This document shows, piece after piece, positions 8,348 to 17,149 of a stretch of DNA of 64,000 nt. Source of the stretch: Halorussus salilacus (GTDB taxonomy: Archaea > Halobacteriota > Halobacteria > Halobacteriales > Haladaptataceae); assembly GCF_024138125.1 (NCBI RefSeq), contig NZ_CP099993.1:1550001-1614000 (forward strand), given 5' to 3'. Below the pieces are notes generated by a model, which was not told the origin of the DNA, ran no database searches, and was given only the letters and a program-made list of their open reading frames with translations. The stretch's first letter is position 1, and each line of letters begins with the position of its first letter. A program made the translations under genes and the position numbers.

Positions 8348-9700
8348 ATGAGTTCCGAGACGCCACCGAGTCGCGACGAGACGCCGCCGGGTCCGGATGG
8401 TCTCCCGATACTCGGCAATCAGCTCGCGTTCATCAGGGAACCCTACGAGTTCATGACACGGAACGCCCGGGAGTACGGCGACATCGTCCACTGGGAGGAC
8501 CCGGGCGGGCCGGTCTACCAGCTCAATCACCCAGAGTACATCGAGCGGGTCCTCGTCCAGAACAACCAGAACTACGTCAAGGGCGAGAACTTCCAGAACA
8601 TCCTCGGGCCCATCACTGGCGAGGGCATCCTGAACAGCGAGGGCGAGGTCTGGCGGCGGAACCGCCACCGCATCCAGCCCGCGTTCCACCCCGACCGCAT
8701 CCGGGAGTACGCCGAGATGATGACCGACGAGACCGAGGCGCTCCTCGACGACTGGGACGACGGCGAGACCCGACTCGTCCACGAGGACATGATGACGGTG
8801 ACCCTGCGCATCGTCGCGCGGGCGCTGTTCGGGGTCGACATCGGCGACCGGCTCCACACCGTGTCGTCGGCCCTCGACGAGTTCATGGACGCAACCGAGA
8901 GCCTCGCGAACTTCGTGTTGCCCCCGAGCGTCCCGACCCCCTCGCGGCGGCGAATCCGGCGCTCGCGCGAGCGCCTCGACCGGGTCGTCACCGAGATGAT
9001 CGACAAGCGCAGGGCCGACCCCGGCGACGACGTCATCTCGATGCTACTCGAAGCCAGCGACGAGGAGGGTGTCGCGATGTCCGACGACCAGATCCGCGAC
9101 GAGGTGACGACGCTCTTGCTCGCGGGCCACGAGACGACCGCGCTCTCGCTGACGCTGACGGCCCACGTCCTCGCGCGCCACCCCGAGGTCGAGGCGAAGC
9201 TACTCGCCGAACTGGAGTCGGTCCTCGACGGTCGGACGCCGACGATGGAGGACCTCCCGGAGTTGACCTACACCGAGCAGGTCGTCGAGGAGTCGATGCG
9301 GCTCTACCCGCCGGTGCCGGGAATCGTCCGCGAGCCGGTGAAACCCGACGTCATCGGTGGATACGAGATTCCGCCCGGGGCGACGGTGCGGATGCACCAG
9401 TGGGTGGTCCACCGCGACCCTCGGTGGTACGACGACCCCCTCGCGTTCCGGCCAGAGCGCTGGACCGACGACTTCGAGGGGTCGCTCCCGAAGCTGGCGT
9501 ACTTCCCGTTCGCCGCCGGGCCCCGGCGGTGCATCGGCGACCGGTTCGCGATGCTAGAAGCCCGGCTCATCCTCGCGACCGTCTACCAGCGGTACCACCT
9601 CGAACTCGAACGCGGGACCGACCTCGACCTGATGGCGACCATCACCGCGCGCCCGAAACACGAGATTCCGATGACCGTTCGCGAGCGGCCGGTCGAGTGA
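8348..9700 (+). CDS. cytochrome P450 monooxygenase
   Basis: A 450-residue soluble P450. The I-helix oxygen-activation motif AGHETTA is at residues 259-265, the K-helix ExxR at 315-318 (ESMR), and the haem loop FPFAAGPRRCIGDRFA carries the thiolate Cys395. Length and the absence of a membrane anchor fit prokaryotic class I P450s, which need a ferredoxin and a reductase encoded elsewhere. Haloarchaea usually carry one or a few P450s whose substrates are unknown; terpenoid or lipid hydroxylation is a guess. It is divergent from a bacterio-opsin-activator-type regulator. Confidence 0.95.
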   Translation: MSSETPPSRDETPPGPDGLPILGNQLAFIREPYEFMTRNAREYGDIVHWEDPGGPVYQLNHPEYIERVLVQNNQNYVKGENFQNILGPITGEGILNSEGEVWRRNRHRIQPAFHPDRIREYAEMMTDETEALLDDWDDGETRLVHEDMMTVTLRIVARALFGVDIGDRLHTVSSALDEFMDATESLANFVLPPSVPTPSRRRIRRSRERLDRVVTEMIDKRRADPGDDVISMLLEASDEEGVAMSDDQIRDEVTTLLLAGHETTALSLTLTAHVLARHPEVEAKLLAELESVLDGRTPTMEDLPELTYTEQVVEESMRLYPPVPGIVREPVKPDVIGGYEIPPGATVRMHQWVVHRDPRWYDDPLAFRPERWTDDFEGSLPKLAYFPFAAGPRRCIGDRFAMLEARLILATVYQRYHLELERGTDLDLMATITARPKHEIPMTVRERPVE

Positions 9701-9727
9701 GCAGGGCCGACGTTGCGGAGCAAACCG

Positions 9728-10069
9728 TTACGAGTCGTCCATCTCGAAGAGGCGCGAGAGGGTCACGCCCTCCAGTCGGACGAGCTCCTCGGCGATGTCG
9801 CTGTCCTCGTTCAATTGGTACATCGGACTTCCCCCCACGTCTCGGGTGTGTTCGACGACGCCGAGTTCCTGCAGGTCGTCGAGGTGGTCGTACACGGTGC
9901 TTCTGGCGACCCCCGCGAGCTTGGCGACGTAGCTCACGTTGAGGTCTCGGCCGCGCTCGCTCACGAACGCGGCGAGGATTTTGGTTCTGGCGGGCTGGCC
10001 GAAGAGGGGCGTGAAGGGACTGTCCTCGGCGTAGGAATCCAGGTCACCGTCTTCGTTTGCGAGAGCCAT
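9728..10069 (-). CDS. winged-helix transcriptional regulator
   Basis: A 113-residue DNA-binding protein. Residues of about 20-90 form a winged helix: SPFTPLFGQPARTKILAAF, then NVSYVAKLAGVARSTVYDHL as the helix-turn-helix and LQELGVVEHTRDVGG as the wing. This matches the haloarchaeal ArsR-like/MarR-like family that begins with a TPLFG motif. The regulated genes are unknown. It is convergent with the P450 gene (28 bp between stops) and divergent from a small hypothetical gene; the AT-rich gap 10070-10181 holds the promoters. Confidence 0.85.
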   Translation of the reverse strand: MALANEDGDLDSYAEDSPFTPLFGQPARTKILAAFVSERGRDLNVSYVAKLAGVARSTVYDHLDDLQELGVVEHTRDVGGSPMYQLNEDSDIAEELVRLEGVTLSRLFEMDDS

Positions 10070-10181
10070 TTATACGTATTTCTGTAGATGCACGACGACT
10101 AAAGTGTTTTCCTTAAGCTACTCTATTGTATTGTAGAAGCAACAGACCTATAAACCATAATTGAGTCAATTGTGACTATAT

Positions 10182-10466
10182 GTGAAAATGAAAGACCAGC
10201 ATATCAGGAATCGAGTCGTGGAGAAACTCCTCCGCAACAGAGTCATCGGAAACCACAAAATCCGCGTCGATACCGCGGTCAATCGGTATCTCCCAAGCCA
10301 CGAGCAGGGACGCGGCAAGGAACTCGTTCGAGAGATGATTCGCGACCCGGAAGGCCCGATTAAAGGCTACGGCGGAAGCCGGGACAACATTCGGCTCACG
10401 AGCAAGGAGGACGCGGTGGAGTTCCTGAAGAACAACGACGGCAACGTGCCGTTCGGCTTCGATTAG
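10182..10466 (+). CDS. hypothetical protein (92-94 aa)
   Basis: A 94-residue basic protein, rich in Arg/Lys in its N-terminal half (KDQHIRNRVVEKLLRNRVIG), ending NVPFGFD. I do not recognise a domain; the basic helix and the small size would fit a nucleic-acid-binding protein, but that is only a guess. Translation may start at the GTG (10182) or the ATG two codons later (10188). Codon use is like the host. It precedes the XPD-like helicase gene by 63 bp in the same direction, with a separate AT-rich promoter region in front of it. Confidence 0.65.
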   Translation: MKMKDQHIRNRVVEKLLRNRVIGNHKIRVDTAVNRYLPSHEQGRGKELVREMIRDPEGPIKGYGGSRDNIRLTSKEDAVEFLKNNDGNVPFGFD

Positions 10467-10529
10467 CTCCCCCCTGCACTTCCGCTACAGAGCGAGACTT
10501 TAAACCCCAAGACGAGCAAACCCTACGCC

Positions 10530-12710
10530 GTGGCAGAGACGAACGGGTACACGCGGTTCTTCCCCTACGAGGAGCCGTACGACAACCAGCGGGAGGCGAT
10601 GGACCGCATCTACAACGCCTTCTCCCGGGGGCAGGACGTGCTGTTCGAGGGAGCCTGCGGCACGGGCAAGACGCTCTCCTCGCTGGTGCCCGCGCTGGAG
10701 TACGCCCGCGAGGAGGACAAGACGGTGGTCATCACCACCAACGTCCACCAGCAGATGCGCCAGTTCGTCGCGGAGGCCCGCGAGATAACCAAAGAGGAGT
10801 CGATCCGCGCGGTCGTGTTCCGCGGCAAGGGGTCGATGTGTCACATCGACGTGGGATTCGAGGAGTGTCAGGTCCTCCGCGATAACACCTACGAGGTCGT
10901 CGACGCCGAGCGCGATTTGCGGGAACTCGAAGCGCGCCAGCAGGAACTGCTCGAAGCCGGTCAGGACGGCGACGAGCGCGCGATGGAGGCCCGGAGCGCG
11001 GTGATGGACGAGTTAGAGCAAGTCGAGGAGACCGTGGCGAGCCTCGGCGAGCAGAACACCTGCGAGTACTACTACAACAACCTCGTCGGCGACAACGAGG
11101 AGTTCTACTCGTGGCTCTACGACGACGTGCGCACGCCCGACGACATCTACGAGTTCGCCGACGAGCAGACGCTCTGTGGCTACGAGCTCCTGAAGGACGG
11201 CATCGAGGGCGTCGACCTCGTGGTGTGCAACTACCACCACCTGCTCGACCCGATGATCCGCGAGCAGTTCTTCCGGTGGCTGGGTCGGGACCCCGAGGAC
11301 GTCATCGCCATCTTCGACGAGGCCCACAACATCGAGGGCACCGCCCGGGAGCACGCCTCCCGGACCCTGACCGAGAACACCCTCGACTCGGCGCTCGACG
11401 AGCTACAGGAGTCGGACGACGCCCGGGCCGAACCCGCCTACAACGTCCTCTCGGCGTTCCGACGGGCGCTCGAAGAGACCTACGAGGATTCCTTCGGATT
11501 CGGCGACAGGGAGAGCGTGGGGGACAACTGGGAGGACGTGCCCATCTCGAACGACGACAGGCGCGACGACCTCACGCTCGAATTCCTCCAGCAGTACACC
11601 GGAAAGGGAATCGACACCGAACTCGAACTCGCGGTCCACCTCGGCCGGGAGCTGGACGAGGAGTACGAGGAGGCGTACAAGGACGGCGAGGCGACCACCC
11701 GACAGGAGTGTCAGACCCTGCAGGCCGCGAACTTCGTCCGGGACTTCATGGCCGAGGGGACCGAGTTGGGCCAGTACCCCGTCGTCTCCGTGCGCCGCGA
11801 CGAGGCGACCGACGAGGTGTACGGCCGGGCGGAGCTGTACACCTGCATCCCCCGCGAGGTCACCGCCGACCTCTTCGGGGAGGTGTACGCCACGGTGCTG
11901 ATGAGCGCGACCCTCCGGCCCTTCGACGTGATCGGGGACGTGCTGGGCCTCGAAGACCCCGTCTCGATTGCCTACGGCCTCCAGTTCCCCGAGGAGAACC
12001 GCCGGACCTTCGCGGTCGAGACGCCCGCCCTGTTTTCGAGCGAGCGCAACGACCCCGACACCCAAGCGTCCGTCGCGGGCGTCCTCCGAGACGCCGTGGA
12101 GTTCACCGCCGGGAACACCCTGCTGTTCTTCCCGAGCTACGCCGAGGCCGAGCGCTACCACGACCGACTCAACCGCGACCTCGACTCGACGGTCTACATG
12201 GACGAGCCCGGAATCTCGGTCGAGGAGCTCCGCCAGCGGTTCGTCGCCAGCGACGACGCCGCGCTGTTCACCTCGCTGTGGGGGACCCTCGCGGAGGGCG
12301 TGAGCTTCGACGGCGACGACGCCCGCACCGTGGTCGTCGTCGGGGTCCCCTACCCCCACCTGAGCGACCGGATGGAGGCGGTCCAGGAGGCCTACGACCG
12401 GACCTTCGCCGACCGCTCGGGCCGGGACTCGGGGTGGGAGTACGCGGTCGAGATTCCGACCATCCGGAAGACGCGTCAGGCCCTCGGCCGGGTCATCCGG
12501 TCGCCCGAGGACTTCGGCGTCCGGGTGCTCGTGGACAAGCGCTACACCCAGGCAGGCAGGCGCGAGATGGGCAAGTACAGCGTCCGCGAGACGTTCCCCG
12601 CCGAGGAGCGCGGGGAGATGATAGACATCGCGCCCGAGAAGCTGAAGTTCGCCATGCTGAACTTCTTCACCGACAACGACGCGTGGGAGGGCGGCCACCC
12701 GACGCCGTGA
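10530..12710 (+). CDS. XPD/Rad3-family ATP-dependent DNA helicase
   Basis: A 726-residue superfamily 2 5'-3' DNA helicase of the XPD/DinG type, acting in DNA repair. Walker A GACGTGKT is at residues 41-48 and the DEAH box at 263-266. Four cysteines between them (104, 113, 178 and 216) are candidates for the 4Fe-4S cluster that defines the family, although they are more widely spaced than in archaeal XPD. Late motifs include SATLRPFDV, SLWGTLAEGVSF and QALGRVIRSPEDFG. The GTG at 10530 is the only reasonable start. The gene is followed by a striking hairpin and tandem repeat. Confidence 0.92.
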   Translation: MAETNGYTRFFPYEEPYDNQREAMDRIYNAFSRGQDVLFEGACGTGKTLSSLVPALEYAREEDKTVVITTNVHQQMRQFVAEAREITKEESIRAVVFRGKGSMCHIDVGFEECQVLRDNTYEVVDAERDLRELEARQQELLEAGQDGDERAMEARSAVMDELEQVEETVASLGEQNTCEYYYNNLVGDNEEFYSWLYDDVRTPDDIYEFADEQTLCGYELLKDGIEGVDLVVCNYHHLLDPMIREQFFRWLGRDPEDVIAIFDEAHNIEGTAREHASRTLTENTLDSALDELQESDDARAEPAYNVLSAFRRALEETYEDSFGFGDRESVGDNWEDVPISNDDRRDDLTLEFLQQYTGKGIDTELELAVHLGRELDEEYEEAYKDGEATTRQECQTLQAANFVRDFMAEGTELGQYPVVSVRRDEATDEVYGRAELYTCIPREVTADLFGEVYATVLMSATLRPFDVIGDVLGLEDPVSIAYGLQFPEENRRTFAVETPALFSSERNDPDTQASVAGVLRDAVEFTAGNTLLFFPSYAEAERYHDRLNRDLDSTVYMDEPGISVEELRQRFVASDDAALFTSLWGTLAEGVSFDGDDARTVVVVGVPYPHLSDRMEAVQEAYDRTFADRSGRDSGWEYAVEIPTIRKTRQALGRVIRSPEDFGVRVLVDKRYTQAGRREMGKYSVRETFPAEERGEMIDIAPEKLKFAMLNFFTDNDAWEGGHPTP

Positions 12711-12742
12711 GCGGGCGGTGAGACCGTTCGAGAGCCGATTCT

Positions 12743-12798
12743 CGGCCGAAGGCGCTCCCGACGAGCGCGCCAGCGCTCGTCGGGAGCGCCTTCGGCCG
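12743..12798. repeat. 26-bp perfect inverted repeat with 4-base loop
   Basis: Left arm 12743-12768 and right arm 12773-12798 are exact reverse complements separated by GCCA. The structure starts 32 bp past the helicase stop codon and can form a very stable hairpin. The right arm runs into the first unit of the adjoining tandem repeat. It may act in transcript termination or 3'-end stability, or be a mobile hairpin element. Confidence 0.9.
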
Positions 12799-12900
12799 GG
12801 AGGTCCGGGGCGGGAGCGCCTTCGGCCGGGAGGTCCGGGGCGGGAGCGCCTTCGGCCGGGAGGTCCGGGGCGGGAGCGCCTTCGGCCGGGAGGTCCGGGG
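12781..12900. repeat. four exact 30-bp tandem repeats
   Basis: Four back-to-back identical 30-bp units at 12781, 12811, 12841 and 12871, each starting CGGGAGCGCCTTCGGCCGGG. The first half of each unit equals the right arm of the preceding hairpin, so the array looks like serial duplication of half of that hairpin. Units carry no spacers, so this is not a CRISPR array. The open frames through it are repeats of a short translated unit and are not taken as coding. Confidence 0.95.
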
Positions 12901-12983
12901 CGGTCGAGCGACCGCCGGGCGACCGCCGAGCGCCCCGTTCCGCCACCCCGAAACCTAAGCCGCGTCTCCCCGAGGGTTCGGAC

Positions 12984-14408
12984 ATGGACACCCTCGTCCG
13001 CGACACCACGCTCCTGACGTTCCGCGACGACGCCCTCGGCATCGTCGAGAACGGCGCGTTGGGCATCTCCGGCGACGAAATCGCGTACGTCGGCCCCGCC
13101 TCGCAGTTCGAGGGGAGCGCCGACACCGTAATCGACGGCTCGGGCGCTGTAACGATTCCCGGCCTCGTGAACGCCCACGCTCACACCCGCCACACCCTCC
13201 TCCGGGGCGGCGCGCAGGACGTGCCCGAAATCGAGTGGATGAACCGCGCGCTCGGGCCGCTGGCGAACCACGCGACCCCCGAGGACGAGGTGGTCGGCTC
13301 GCGACTCGGCGTGCTGGAGGCGGTCCGGGGCGGCGTGACCACGATAGCGGAGTACTCGGGCGAGGTCGGCCGCCTCGTCGAGGAGGTGTACCGACCGCTC
13401 GGCGTCCGGACGGTCGCGGTCGAGACCGTAAACGAGGTGCCGGACGACCGCGCCGACCTCGGCCCCCGAGAGCTCTACCCCTTCGACCGCGGGAAGGGCG
13501 AGGCCGCGCTCGACCGCGCCGAGGCGCTGTTCGAGAGGTACGGAGACGACCCGCTCGTCGCCCCGGCCTACGGTCCGCAGGCGCTCGACATGGTCTCGGC
13601 AGACCTGCTCGCCGAAATCTGCTCGCGGGCGCGCGAGTACGGGCGAGACGTTCACATGCACGTCGCGCAGGGCGAGCGCGAGCGGTTGCAGGTCGAGGAG
13701 CGCTACGGGCGCGAGGAGTCCACGGTCTCGGTCCTCGACGACATGGGCGTCCTCGACGACTTCCTCGTCGCGGTCCACTGCCACGGGACGACCCCCGGCG
13801 AGCGCGAGCGACTGGTCGAGGGCGGCGCGCGGATGGTCGCCAACCCGAGTTCCATCGGGATGATAGACGGCGAGGTGCCGCCGGTCGCCGACTACCTCGA
13901 CCGAGGCGGAATCGCGGGCGTGGGGACCGATCAGGCACCCGGACCGGGCCACCACGACCTGCTCCGGGAGGCCCGGACCGCCAGCCTCCTCTCGAAGGTC
14001 GAGTCGGGCGACCCCACCGCGCTCCCCTCGTGGAAGGCGCTCCGACTCGCGACCGTCGAGGGCGCGGAGGCGCTGGGCATCGCCGACGAGGTCGGCACGC
14101 TCGAAGAAGGCACGAAGGCCGACATCGTGACCGTGGACGTGGAGTCGCTGGGCATCGCGCCGACCGTCTCCGAGCCGTTCCACACCGCGGTACCGAACCT
14201 CGTCCACTCGACCACCGGCCGCGAGGTCCGGGACGTGTTCGTCGCCGGAGAGCCGATTCTCCGAGACGGCGAGTTCGTGGACGCCGACCCCGAGGCCGTC
14301 GTCGCGGAGGCGACCGAGCGCGCGACCCGAATCTTCGCCGACGCAGAGGACGACTGGCGCGCGGCCGACTCCGAACTGGTCGCGCGGGCCGACGAGGGGT
14401 GGCTGTAG
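12984..14408 (+). CDS. amidohydrolase-family deaminase/chlorohydrolase-like enzyme
   Basis: A 474-residue cytosolic amidohydrolase of the ATZ/TRZ-SsnA-MtaD group, TIM-barrel metal hydrolases acting on amines or C-N bonds of ring compounds. Metal motifs are in order: NAHAHTRHTLL (HxH), HMHVAQ (His), HCHGTT (His) and GTDQAPGPGHHD (Asp). N- and C-terminal beta segments (GAVTIPGLV; GTLEEGTKADIV) are those of the composite domain. The substrate cannot be named; guanine, methylthioadenosine or other amine compounds are possible. The ATG at 12984 gives a normal N-terminus. It converges with the NUDIX gene, 22 bp between stops. Confidence 0.88.
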   Translation: MDTLVRDTTLLTFRDDALGIVENGALGISGDEIAYVGPASQFEGSADTVIDGSGAVTIPGLVNAHAHTRHTLLRGGAQDVPEIEWMNRALGPLANHATPEDEVVGSRLGVLEAVRGGVTTIAEYSGEVGRLVEEVYRPLGVRTVAVETVNEVPDDRADLGPRELYPFDRGKGEAALDRAEALFERYGDDPLVAPAYGPQALDMVSADLLAEICSRAREYGRDVHMHVAQGERERLQVEERYGREESTVSVLDDMGVLDDFLVAVHCHGTTPGERERLVEGGARMVANPSSIGMIDGEVPPVADYLDRGGIAGVGTDQAPGPGHHDLLREARTASLLSKVESGDPTALPSWKALRLATVEGAEALGIADEVGTLEEGTKADIVTVDVESLGIAPTVSEPFHTAVPNLVHSTTGREVRDVFVAGEPILRDGEFVDADPEAVVAEATERATRIFADAEDDWRAADSELVARADEGWL

Positions 14409-14430
14409 GCAGACCGACGGACAGGTCGAA

Positions 14431-14952
14431 TCAGACCGCGTCGAGCGCCCGCTCGACGCGGTCGGGGACGTGAGGCCGGAACGAAAACGCCTCCTCGCCG
14501 ACCTCTCGGGGCGCGAAGAACCGAACGTCGGCGGCGTCGGACCCCGCCGTCGGCGTCCCCTCGGTCTCGGCGAACGACACGGCGTACACGATGGAGACGG
14601 CGCGCTTGCCCCTGAAGGGCGCGAGCAGTTCGGCGTCGACCAGCGAGAGCGCCGAGGGGTCGACGCCGACGCCGGTCTCCTCCCGGAGTTCCCGCGCGGC
14701 GGCGACTTCTGGTTGCTCGTCGACCTCCATGTGACCGCCGGGAATCGTCCACTCGCCGACCCCCGGCGGGACCGCGCGCTCGACCAGCAGGACCGACTCG
14801 CCGTCGACCACCGCGACCGCGGCACAGGGCGCGGGGTTCTGCCAGATGACGCGCTCGCAGGACGGACAGTAGCGTCGCTCCCTCTCCTCGATTTCGCGGG
14901 CGGTGGTCGCGCTACCGCAGTCCGGGCAGTAGTCGGCCGGTCGGACCGTCAC
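14431..14952 (-). CDS. NUDIX hydrolase with zinc-ribbon N-terminus
   Basis: A 173-residue protein. Residues 8-36 hold two CxxC pairs (YCPDCGS and YCPSCER), a zinc ribbon as in the NudC-like and ADP-ribose NUDIX proteins. The NUDIX box follows as GGHMEVDE and then AARELREETGV, with the metal-binding Glu residues intact. Such enzymes cleave nucleoside diphosphates linked to other groups; the substrate is not readable from sequence. Its start overlaps the end of the threonine synthase-like gene by 4 bp (ATGA-type), so the two are probably translationally coupled. Confidence 0.9.
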   Translation of the reverse strand: MTVRPADYCPDCGSATTAREIEERERRYCPSCERVIWQNPAPCAAVAVVDGESVLLVERAVPPGVGEWTIPGGHMEVDEQPEVAAARELREETGVGVDPSALSLVDAELLAPFRGKRAVSIVYAVSFAETEGTPTAGSDAADVRFFAPREVGEEAFSFRPHVPDRVERALDAV

Positions 14953-16076
14953 GACTTCAGACCACTCCCCGTCAGCGGAACCACCACGTCGTCGTCGGGG
15001 TCGAGGACGCCGCGCTCGCGGAAGGCCGCGAGCGCGGCGGGCGCGACCGCCGAGGTCGGTTCGACGTAGAACCCCCCGCGGTGAAGGCGGTCGAGCGCGT
15101 CGGCCACCGGCGCTTCGCCGAGCGCGAGGGCGTCGCCGTCGGTCGCGTCGATGGCGTCAAGGATCTGGTCCTTCCGGGTGGGGTCGAAAATCTGGATGCC
15201 GTCGGCCACGTCGTTGTCGCCCGCGGCTTCGTCGGGACCGTGGAGTTCGTCGGCGATGGGGGCGTACCCCTCTGCCTGCGCGCCGAGCAGGCGGGGCATC
15301 CGGTCGGTCCAGCCCGCGTCCATCAGGGCGCGAAAGCCCCGGTAGGCTCCCAGAAACAGCGTGCCGTGTCCGAGCGGCGTCACCACGGCGTCGGGCACGT
15401 CCCAGTCGCGCTGGGCCGCGACCTCGAAGGCGAACGTCGCGGTGCCCGCGAAGAACGCGGGGTTCCACGCGTGGCTGGCGTACCACGCCTCGTCGTCGGA
15501 TTCGACCGCCTCGACGCACGCGTCGGTCACGTCCTGTCGCGACCCCTCGATTCTCACGGGGGTCGCGCCGACGCGCTCGACGGCCGCGAGCTTCGAGGGC
15601 TTGGCGTCGGCCGGAACGTAGATGTCGGCGTCGATGCCCGCTCGGGCGGCGTACTGGGCGACGGCCGCGCCCGCGTTGCCCGAGGAGTCCTCGACGACGC
15701 GGGAGACGCCCAGTTCGGCGGCCCGCGAGAGCGTGGTGGTCGCGCCCCGGTCCTTGAAGCTCCCCGAGGGGAAGACGTACTCCAGTTTGAACTGGACGTT
15801 GGGGGCCCAGTCCGCAGTATCGGGGCGCTGGAGCGGGGTAAAGCCCTCGCCGAGCGTGACGCGCTCGGAGAACGGGAGGAAGTCGGCGAACGCCCACAGG
15901 CCCTCCCGAGCGTCGAGTTCCGAGAAATCGGGCGCGGGACCGTCCGGGAGGGGTCGGTCGGCGAGTTCGAGGGGGTGGCCGCAGTCGCATCGCCACGGCT
16001 CGTCCGGTCCGGCGTCGTAGGTGCGGCCGCAGGCGGGGCACGCGAGGTCGGACGGAGCGGTAGAGGCGGGAGCCAT
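14949..16076 (-). CDS. thrC: threonine synthase-like PLP enzyme
   Basis: A 375-residue PLP fold-type II protein with an N-terminal zinc ribbon (LACPACGRTYDAG and WRCDCGHPLEL), as in archaeal threonine synthases, which convert O-phosphohomoserine to threonine. The Schiff-base lysine is in FPSGSFKDRGATTT, and EDSSGNAGAAVAQYAAR binds the substrate. The late glycine motif LTGSGLKS is present. Haloarchaea often carry two or more thrC paralogues, so a role other than threonine synthesis is possible. It lies between the aspartoacylase-like gene (1-bp gap) and the overlapping NUDIX gene, forming a probable three-gene operon. Confidence 0.85.
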   Translation of the reverse strand: MAPASTAPSDLACPACGRTYDAGPDEPWRCDCGHPLELADRPLPDGPAPDFSELDAREGLWAFADFLPFSERVTLGEGFTPLQRPDTADWAPNVQFKLEYVFPSGSFKDRGATTTLSRAAELGVSRVVEDSSGNAGAAVAQYAARAGIDADIYVPADAKPSKLAAVERVGATPVRIEGSRQDVTDACVEAVESDDEAWYASHAWNPAFFAGTATFAFEVAAQRDWDVPDAVVTPLGHGTLFLGAYRGFRALMDAGWTDRMPRLLGAQAEGYAPIADELHGPDEAAGDNDVADGIQIFDPTRKDQILDAIDATDGDALALGEAPVADALDRLHRGGFYVEPTSAVAPAALAAFRERGVLDPDDDVVVPLTGSGLKS

Positions 16077-16077
16077 C

Positions 16078-17034
16078 TCAGAATTCGTCGACGTTGGTCC
16101 CGACCGAGCAGACGTACTCGCCGGTCGCGACCTGCGGGAGGCGGCGCGACCGCCAGAAGATGCCCGAGTCGTCGGCCGAGACCTCTGCCTTCAGCCGACC
16201 GAACGGGTCGGTCACCTCGAAGAGCACGTCGCCGGGCTCGACCTCGTCGCCGAGGTCCTTCCGGAAGTCGACCAGACCGCCGACGGGCGAGCCGTAGCGG
16301 TCGAAGCCGGTCGCACGAGTCTGGGGGTCGGTCTCGACCTCGCCGTCGAGGAAGCCGTAGTGACGCAGGACGTTGAACACGCCCTCGACGCCGTACCGGA
16401 TGCTCTCGTCGTCCCACCCGATACAGCCGCCGAGTTCGGGGTCGATGGTCGGGATGCCCTCGTCGGGGCCGACCCGGGCGAGCTGGCCGTCGGGACCCTT
16501 CTGGTCGAGGACGTGGCCGCAACCGAACACCTTCGCGAGTTCGAGGCAGTCGTCGTGGAGGCGGTGGCGCTGGCCGCACCGGACCCGGACCTCGTTTATC
16601 ATCCGGCTGGTCGACCCCTGATGGAGGTCGAGGATGTAGTCGGCGCGGGTCGCGGCCTCGAACGTCGCGGCCGCGATGCGCTCGCTGGAGGTCCCCGACT
16701 CGTTGCCGGGGTAGGCCCGGTTCATCTTGGTGTCGTCGATGGGGTTGCGGTGCTCCGCGACCTGGAACGCGTGGTAGTTCACGATGCCCACCACCAGAAT
16801 CGTCCCCGAGAGCTCCGCTGGCGAAATCTGGGGAATCGCGCGCTGGAGCACGCCGAGTCCGTTGAGTTCGTCGCCGTCGCTGACCGCCTGCAGATAGAGC
16901 GTCGGGCCCTCCTCGGCCCCGTTCAGGACCGCGACCGGAAGACCGAAGTCGCTTCCGTCGCGCGTTTCGCCGACCTGCAGTCGCCCGGTGTCCATCTCCC
17001 CGGGGGCCGCACTCGCCGTTCCGAGCGTCGTCAT
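16078..17034 (-). CDS. succinylglutamate desuccinylase/aspartoacylase-family protein
   Basis: A 318-residue protein of the AstE/ASPA zinc carboxypeptidase-like family, which hydrolyses N-acyl amino acids. Family blocks are visible: GPTLYLQAVSDGDELNG, then KMNRAYPGN, and DYILDLHQGS with the second-site histidine. The usual zinc motif HGDE reads DGDE here, so the first His ligand is replaced by Asp. A C-terminal lipoyl-like beta domain (GDVLFEVTDPFG) is typical of prokaryotic members. It starts the operon leading into the threonine synthase-like gene, 1 bp away. The substitution leaves the activity open. Confidence 0.82.
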   Translation of the reverse strand: MTTLGTASAAPGEMDTGRLQVGETRDGSDFGLPVAVLNGAEEGPTLYLQAVSDGDELNGLGVLQRAIPQISPAELSGTILVVGIVNYHAFQVAEHRNPIDDTKMNRAYPGNESGTSSERIAAATFEAATRADYILDLHQGSTSRMINEVRVRCGQRHRLHDDCLELAKVFGCGHVLDQKGPDGQLARVGPDEGIPTIDPELGGCIGWDDESIRYGVEGVFNVLRHYGFLDGEVETDPQTRATGFDRYGSPVGGLVDFRKDLGDEVEPGDVLFEVTDPFGRLKAEVSADDSGIFWRSRRLPQVATGEYVCSVGTNVDEF

Positions 17035-17149
17035 TACCCATAACGGACGGCTACTCGCCCTTTAGCGGTTCGGTATGGGCGAAATGATAATGACAACTAG
17101 ATTAGAATTACGGCGGGTGTCGAGCGTACCGAGGGCCGCGGGGTCGAGC

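Noticed and set aside
12781-12900. Possible CRISPR array
   Set aside because: The four repeats are directly adjacent with no spacers and no cas genes nearby; it is a plain tandem repeat.
11403-14825. Very long minus-strand open frame over the helicase and amidohydrolase genes
   Set aside because: Its product is low-complexity Arg/Val/Gly-rich and lies opposite two well-supported genes, so it is a shadow frame.
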